This document shows, piece by piece, positions 59,274 through 64,000 of a stretch of 64,000 nt of DNA. Within the stretch, counting starts at the first letter, position 1, and each line of letters starts with the position of its first letter. A program made the translations under genes and the position numbers. Below the pieces are notes generated by a model. It saw only the letters and a list, made by a program, of their open reading frames with translations, was not told the DNA's origin and made no database searches. Source of the DNA: Streptomyces sp. NBC_01451 (lineage in GTDB: Bacteria; Actinomycetota; Actinomycetes; Streptomycetales; Streptomycetaceae); NCBI RefSeq assembly GCF_036227485.1, contig NZ_CP109479.1, positions 3,286,001 through 3,350,000 on the forward strand. The letters are read 5' to 3'.

Positions 59274-60985
59274 ATGTCAATCGCCTTTGTTTCCCCCAGC
59301 ATGCGGGCCTCTGCCAGCGACCTGACCATCTCGGTCAGTCCGCTCGGCCTGGTCGAGCTGGCGGACGAGGAGTTTGAATTACCGACGTCCACGGACCTCG
59401 ACTGACCCGCTACGCCAACCATTTCGCGTGGTACCTGGGCCACCACTGGGCTTACAAGAGGGAAGCCGGCGAGCCCAGCATCACCATCAACTACGTCGGC
59501 GCCCTCTCCCGCTACATCACGAACTTCACGTTCGGCCGCGGAATTCACTTCCAGAGCGAAAAGAAATACGAACACGTCGTGCCGGCGCTCCTCGACCGCG
59601 CCTGGAACGTCGACAACGACAAGAAGTCGCTGCTCTGGCAGATGGGCGAGAACGGCGGAGTCTCCGGCGACTGCTTCGTGAAGGTCGCCTACGAGCCCGC
59701 CTGGACCGACCCCGCCGGCAACCTGCACCCCGGACGGGTGCGGATTCTCCCCCTCAACTCCGCCCAGTGCTTCCCTGAATACCACCCCCACGACCGTGAC
59801 CGGTTGCTCCGCTGGAAAACGAAGTACAAGTTTTGGGGCACCTCACTGGAGGGGACCCGCGCCGTGTACACGTACACGGAGATCATCACGGACGACTACA
59901 TCGAGGAATACGTCAATGACGAACTCCTCGACGCCCGTGAAAACCCGCTGGGCCAGATCCCCATCGTGCACATCCGCAACATCTCCGTGTCCGGCTCGCC
60001 CTGGGGCCTGGCCGACATCGTTGACGTCATCCCGCTGAACCGCGAGTTCAACGAGAAGGCCACCGAGATCTCGGACATCGTCAACTACCACAGCGCCCCC
60101 GTCACGATCCTTTTGGGCGCGAAGGCGAGCAACCTGGAGAAGGGCCCCCGAAAGATCTGGGGAGGACTCCCCAAGGACGCCCAGGTCTTCAACTTGGAGA
60201 ACGGCGTCGACCTGGCCGGCCCCCTGGCCTACCTGGACCTGATCAAGCGGTCCATGCACGAGCTGACGGGTGTCCCTGAGTCGGCCCTGGGACAGGCTCA
60301 GGCGATCTCGAATACGAGTGGAGTCGCCCTCTCTATCCAATTTTTCCCGCTCATGCAGCGGTACTCGCTCAAGCAGACCAACTACACCGACGGCCTGCGC
60401 CGGATCAACGAACTCATCCTGCGGACGCTCTTTCTGTACGAGCCTGAGACCCGCGTCTACAACCCGGACACCCAAGGCATCCGCACGTCGGAGCAGCAGC
60501 CTCTCGTCATCGACCCGCGAGACCCGTCCGTTTACGACACCACCTGCGACTGGCCGCCTCCGCTGCCGGTCGACGAGTTGGTGAAGCTGAATGAGGTCCA
60601 GGCCAAGCTCGCGCTCGGTCTGGAATCGAAGCGCGGAGCGCTGCGGGACCTGGGGGAAACCTTCCTCGACGAGAAGATGCAGGAGATTTTCGACGAGCGC
60701 CTGGCGGAAGCCAAAGAAGACGGGGCGCTGGAATTTATCAAGGCCCAAATTGCCTCCGCTATCTTGCGGACAACGGGATTGCCGCCCACTGGCGTGGAAA
60801 GCCCGCCCCCTGCCCCCGCAGGCGGGTCCTCATCGGATTCCAAATCGGGAGCGACGTCCGCTGGTCCACTGCCGGGGCTTCCCGGTACGGGCAGCGGTCA
60901 GGACATCGAATCGGTCCTCAGTGAACTCGTGACGCTCTCCAAGGGCACGAAACTCGCCCAGCGGAGAAACCCGGAAAACGACTGA
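59274..60985 (+). pseudogene. portal protein gene with a one-base frame break
   Basis: Portal ring protein through which DNA enters the capsid. An ATG with ideal GAGGAGGTGAT site opens a 43-residue frame ending ELPTSTDLD stop (59,405). The conserved portal sequence continues at once in the -1 frame (LTRYANHFAWYLGHHWAYK...), giving about 570 residues, normal for a portal. No normal start codon precedes this second frame until 59,579. It is a one-base deletion, programmed -1 frameshift, non-standard start (ATT/CTG) or sequencing error. Scaffold and capsid genes follow. Confidence 0.78.
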
Positions 60986-60990
60986 ACCGT

Positions 60991-61020
60991 CCGCCTCTCA
61001 TTCCTACTCATTCCGGCGGC
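60991..61020. repeat. 30-bp direct repeat, copy 1
   Basis: CCGCCTCTCATTCCTACTCA followed by TTCCGGCGGC, identical to 61,897-61,926; the copies flank the scaffold gene. Confidence 0.7.
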
Positions 61021-61042
61021 TACCCCAGCCTGGAGTGTAGAA

Positions 61043-61879
61043 GTGCCCGACAACCCGAACCCGACTGGCCCGAAGCCGCCGACACCGGCGCCGCCCGCCC
61101 ACCCGGGCACTGGCGCGCAGGCCAACCCCGACGGCACCGTGACCCTTCGCACCGAGTCCAACCCGCCGGCCCAGCAGCCGGCCGAGGGTGGGCGGACCTT
61201 CACCGCGGCCGAACTCGAAAGGGCGCGGCAGGAGGAGAAGGACAAGCTGTACTCGCGCCTCACGAAGGGCGACGAGCGCCTCCAGGCCCTCGAAGCCGAG
61301 CTGGCGGCGGTGCGCGAGGAGCGCGAGGCCCGTGAGCGGGAAGAGGCCGAGCGCCAGGCCGCCGCGGAGGAGGAGGCCAGGAAGCGGTCCGAGGCAGAGA
61401 TGTCCGCCAAGAAACTCGTCGAGGAGCGCTCCACCGAGTGGGAGCGCAAGTTCGCCGAGCTTCAGGCGGAGCGCGAGCAGGAGCGTGCGACTCTCGCCAA
61501 GGAGGCCGAATTCAACGCGCTTCGTGCCTACATTCAGGAACGAGTCAACGCGGAGCGGAACGCTATCGCTCCCGAACTGGTCGACCTGGTATCCGGGAAC
61601 TCCCGGGAAGAGGTCGACGCTTCGATCGAGCTGCTCAAGGTGAAGACCGACGCGATTTTCCAGTCCGTGTCGGCCGCCCAGCAGGCGGCGCGCTCCCAGA
61701 TGCGGGGCGTGTCGACGACTGGCTACACCGGGAATGGCCCCACCGATGGGGACGCCGGCGCCCGCCAGCTTTCGGTCGAGGACATCAAGAACATGCCGAT
61801 GTCGGAGTTCGCGCGCTACCGCTCGCAGCTCCTCGGGGCAGCGGCTACCAACTCCAGCAATCGCGGGCTTTTCGACTGA
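61043..61879 (+). CDS. capsid scaffolding protein
   Basis: A 278-residue protein: Pro-rich start, long charged coiled coil (about residues 55-155, ERARQEEKDKLYSRL onward), and a C-terminal basic/helical region (VEDIKNMPMSEFARYRSQLL) typical of scaffold proteins that bind the capsid protein. GTG at 61,043. Position between portal and capsid supports the role. Confidence 0.82.
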   Translation: MPDNPNPTGPKPPTPAPPAHPGTGAQANPDGTVTLRTESNPPAQQPAEGGRTFTAAELERARQEEKDKLYSRLTKGDERLQALEAELAAVREEREAREREEAERQAAAEEEARKRSEAEMSAKKLVEERSTEWERKFAELQAEREQERATLAKEAEFNALRAYIQERVNAERNAIAPELVDLVSGNSREEVDASIELLKVKTDAIFQSVSAAQQAARSQMRGVSTTGYTGNGPTDGDAGARQLSVEDIKNMPMSEFARYRSQLLGAAATNSSNRGLFD

Positions 61880-61896
61880 CCCGCTCCCTCGACAGA

Positions 61897-61926
61897 CCGC
61901 CTCTCATTCCTACTCATTCCGGCGGC
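61897..61926. repeat. 30-bp direct repeat, copy 2
   Basis: Second identical copy, overlapping the hairpin before the capsid gene. Confidence 0.7.
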
Positions 61927-61944
61927 CCAACACGGAATGAGAGG
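61900..61944 (+). promoter_or_regulatory. hairpin covering the capsid ribosome-binding site
   Basis: CCTCTCATTCC (61,900) pairs perfectly with GGAATGAGAGG (61,934), and the latter contains the GAGAGG Shine-Dalgarno before GTG 61,950. Translation of the capsid gene could be gated by this structure. Confidence 0.55.
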
Positions 61945-61949
61945 CACCC

Positions 61950-63092
61950 GTGGCAAGCGGAATCACTGGGACTCCGGTCCTGTCGCCGACGCCGACGGCG
62001 TATCAGGCGGCAAACTCCACCATGCTCACGCCGGCCATCCAGACGCTGTGGAGCAAAGAAATTTTGTTCCAGGCAATGCCCGTGCTCCGGTTCGAGCAAT
62101 TCCTTGTGAAGAAGACCGAGCTGGGAACTGCTCCCGGTCTCACGGTGAACTTCATGAGGTACCGCTCGCTCGACGGCGCGCAGCAGCTCGTGGAAGGCGT
62201 GCGAATGGAGACGCACGCGCTCTCGGCCGAGCAGATCACAATCAGCGTCGCTGAGCACGGATTCGCAATCGCCGTGACCGAACTTCTCCTCAACGCGAGC
62301 TTCGACGACGTTATGGCGAGCGGTGCTCGTCTTCTCGGGCGAAACATGGCGACGTACATCGACGCCCTGGCTCGCGACACCTTCATGGGCGCCCCGTCGG
62401 TCCTTTACGGATACGACAAGCTCGCGTCCTGGTCGGCCGGCGCCGCGCGTACTCCGCTTTCTCCGTACGACCGGGGAATGTTCGCCGATTCCGAGGCGAC
62501 CATGGCGACCAACGGCGGCTTCTACTTCACGTCTGCCCTGGTCAAGGACGCCGTGGAGACCCTCGCCACCAAGAACGTCCCGCGTCTCGGCGAGACCTAC
62601 GTCGCGTTCGTCCACCCGCACCAGAGCCGCCGACTTCGCGATGACCCCGAATTCATCGAGGTCACGAAGTACGCCGCCCCGGGCAACTTCATGCTCGGAG
62701 AAATCGGCCGCTTGAACGACGTGGTATTCATCGAAACCACGCAGGTCTTCCAGGGCAACACGACCCCGCCGGCGACCCAGCAGCTCGGGACCAACATCCC
62801 GACGAACACCGCCCAGAAGTGGGGCGGCCAGCCCTCCCGGACGGCGTCGGGATCGACTCCGGCAATTCCCGCCGTGACGTCCACCCCGACCAACCCGAAC
62901 GCCCCGGCAAACGCCCTGTACCGCGCTCTGGTAATCGGGGACAACGCCGCGGGTCACGCCATCTCCCTGCCCGTCGAACTTCGCGACGGCGGTGTGCTCG
63001 ACTTCGGACGCGAGCACGCATTGGCGTGGTATTCGATCTTCGGCCTCGGACTCATCACGGATTACGCCGTGGTGCAGTGCGTGACCAACTGA
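61950..63092 (+). CDS. major capsid protein, N4-gp56 family
   Basis: A 380-residue HK97-fold capsid protein of the N4-gp56 type: ANSTMLTPAIQTLWSKEILFQ, a central VEGVRMETHALSAEQITISV, and a conserved LGETYVAFVHPHQSRRLRDD segment. Forms the head shell. GTG at 61,950 with the structured site described separately. Confidence 0.88.
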   Translation: MASGITGTPVLSPTPTAYQAANSTMLTPAIQTLWSKEILFQAMPVLRFEQFLVKKTELGTAPGLTVNFMRYRSLDGAQQLVEGVRMETHALSAEQITISVAEHGFAIAVTELLLNASFDDVMASGARLLGRNMATYIDALARDTFMGAPSVLYGYDKLASWSAGAARTPLSPYDRGMFADSEATMATNGGFYFTSALVKDAVETLATKNVPRLGETYVAFVHPHQSRRLRDDPEFIEVTKYAAPGNFMLGEIGRLNDVVFIETTQVFQGNTTPPATQQLGTNIPTNTAQKWGGQPSRTASGSTPAIPAVTSTPTNPNAPANALYRALVIGDNAAGHAISLPVELRDGGVLDFGREHALAWYSIFGLGLITDYAVVQCVTN

Positions 63093-63172
63093 TCAACCCA
63101 CTCCCCGGGGCGGGGAATTCTGTCAACGTCCCCGCCCCGGACTCCTCACCCGACTCAATAGGAGAACACTCC

Positions 63173-63559
63173 GTGCCTGCAAACCCGCGCACCCGACCGA
63201 ATCCCAAGGATCACACCGGGAACAAGAAGCGAATCCTCGCCGAGCAGCACGCCGAAGAACTTGCCAAGCGCAAGGGCGAAATCGCCATGCAGCACGCCGA
63301 GCAGGCAGCCAACCTCGACCAGCCCATTTCGCTGGACGACAAGGGCCGGACCATCCAGGCCGTCGCCGAAGAGGAGACGCAGGAAGGGCCCGTCGAGCTG
63401 CCCCCGGAGAAGGTCCACATTCGCATCGGCTGCGACCTGGAAAAGGTCACGATCGGCCAGGGCACGGATTTCGATTTCAAGGAGGGCCAGGTCTACGAAG
63501 TTCCGCTGCACGTGGCGCTGCACCTGGACCGGCTCGGTTACGTCTGGCAGTGGCTCTAA
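63173..63559 (+). CDS. phage head-module hypothetical protein
   Basis: A 128-residue protein with a basic helical N-terminus (KRILAEQHAEELAKRKGEIAM) and a beta-rich C-terminus. GTG at 63,173 after AGGAGAA. Position just after capsid suggests a head decoration or neck role; not recognised. Confidence 0.65.
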   Translation: MPANPRTRPNPKDHTGNKKRILAEQHAEELAKRKGEIAMQHAEQAANLDQPISLDDKGRTIQAVAEEETQEGPVELPPEKVHIRIGCDLEKVTIGQGTDFDFKEGQVYEVPLHVALHLDRLGYVWQWL

Positions 63560-63579
63560 CCACCGAAAGGGGCGCCTTC

Positions 63580-63954
63580 GTGGCGAACATCAAGAGCCTG
63601 GCCGAGACCGACAAGACGCCGGCCCGCGGGCAGTGGTACCGGCTCCTCTCCGATTTCGGAGAGGGCGTCGGCATGCTCACCAAAACGCACCGCTACCGGG
63701 CGCCGGGCAGTGACGAGACCCAGGAGAGCGACCGCATGCTCCTGGTCCTGGCCATCGTCGAGCCGGCGAGCTACGGCGTCGGCTACAGCGCGGAGCGCAG
63801 CGTGGTTGCCATGTGGCTGGAGCAGAGTGCGCCCGGCCGTTTCTCCCAACACCACATCTCCTTCCCGATGACGCAGTTCACCGAGCTGGTCGGCTCGGGC
63901 AAGCAGCCGCCGGAGTACGCGGACTGGCAGGCCCAGATGGCGGCGGGTGACTGA
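63580..63954 (+). CDS. phage head-tail hypothetical protein
   Basis: A 124-residue protein; GTG at 63,580 after AAAGGGG. Beta-rich with a single helix at the end (EYADWQAQM). Overlaps the next ATG by one base. Not recognised. Confidence 0.62.
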   Translation: MANIKSLAETDKTPARGQWYRLLSDFGEGVGMLTKTHRYRAPGSDETQESDRMLLVLAIVEPASYGVGYSAERSVVAMWLEQSAPGRFSQHHISFPMTQFTELVGSGKQPPEYADWQAQMAAGD

Positions 63955-64000
63955 TGGCCGCCAACGGGTTCATCGCCCTCCAGGGAGCCGTCAGCGCGCT
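63954..64000 (+). CDS. start of next virion gene, cut by window edge
   Basis: ATG at 63,954 overlaps the previous stop; the first 15 residues are MAANGFIALQGAVSA. Too short to identify. Confidence 0.5.
   Translation, partial: MAANGFIALQGAVSA

Overview
The window is high-GC actinobacterial DNA, almost certainly from a Streptomyces chromosome. Positions 1 to about 11,300 carry a recognisable core segment: deoC with two aldehyde dehydrogenase genes, a uridine-kinase-like gene, and the SigQ/AfsQ1/AfsQ2 signalling cluster with a lipoprotein, a VanZ-like and a PspC-like gene. Codons are strongly GC-rich at third positions, GTG starts and leaderless-looking promoters are common, and two copies of an interspersed repeat that I recall from many Streptomyces genomes are present.

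From about 11,560 to the right edge the sequence is phage-like. The left junction lies in the 3' end of an adenosine deaminase gene (add): an orphan, inverted C-terminal piece sits at 11,308-11,562. A complete add lies 30 kb away in the opposite orientation (41,753-42,868), with a host-like N-terminal part and a lower-GC, phage-like 3' end. These are the halves expected when a phage integrates into add and supplies a new 3' end, but their relative orientation shows that part of the prophage has been inverted.

The left phage arm (11.5-36 kb) is a long leftward run of about 37 small, mostly unrecognised genes, often with ATGA overlaps and many with Cys-rich metal-ribbon motifs. It includes two large Lsr2-derived proteins and a PAPS-reductase-like protein. 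It reads as an early-region arsenal. A 2.6-kb gene-free stretch (35.84-38.47 kb) holds inverted repeats and repeated short motifs. It is followed by a compact Lsr2, small genes, a double-winged-helix GntR protein and two CRISPR-repeat-like hairpins.

The right arm starts at the add 3' end with an RNA region that appears to encode two circularly permuted tRNAs. It continues with many small genes, a partner-switching pair (a STAS protein and an RsbW-like ATPase, both preceded by nearly the same 26-bp palindrome), an XRE/DUF397 pair, a minimal RiPP-like cassette, a pentapeptide-repeat gene and a tyrosine integrase. The virion module then runs rightward: terminase, a portal gene with a one-base frame break, scaffold, N4-gp56-type capsid and head-tail genes, leaving the window at 64,000. 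Operators shared between the two arms indicate that they come from one phage.

Functions given for small phage genes are limited to what motifs show; most are unrecognised.
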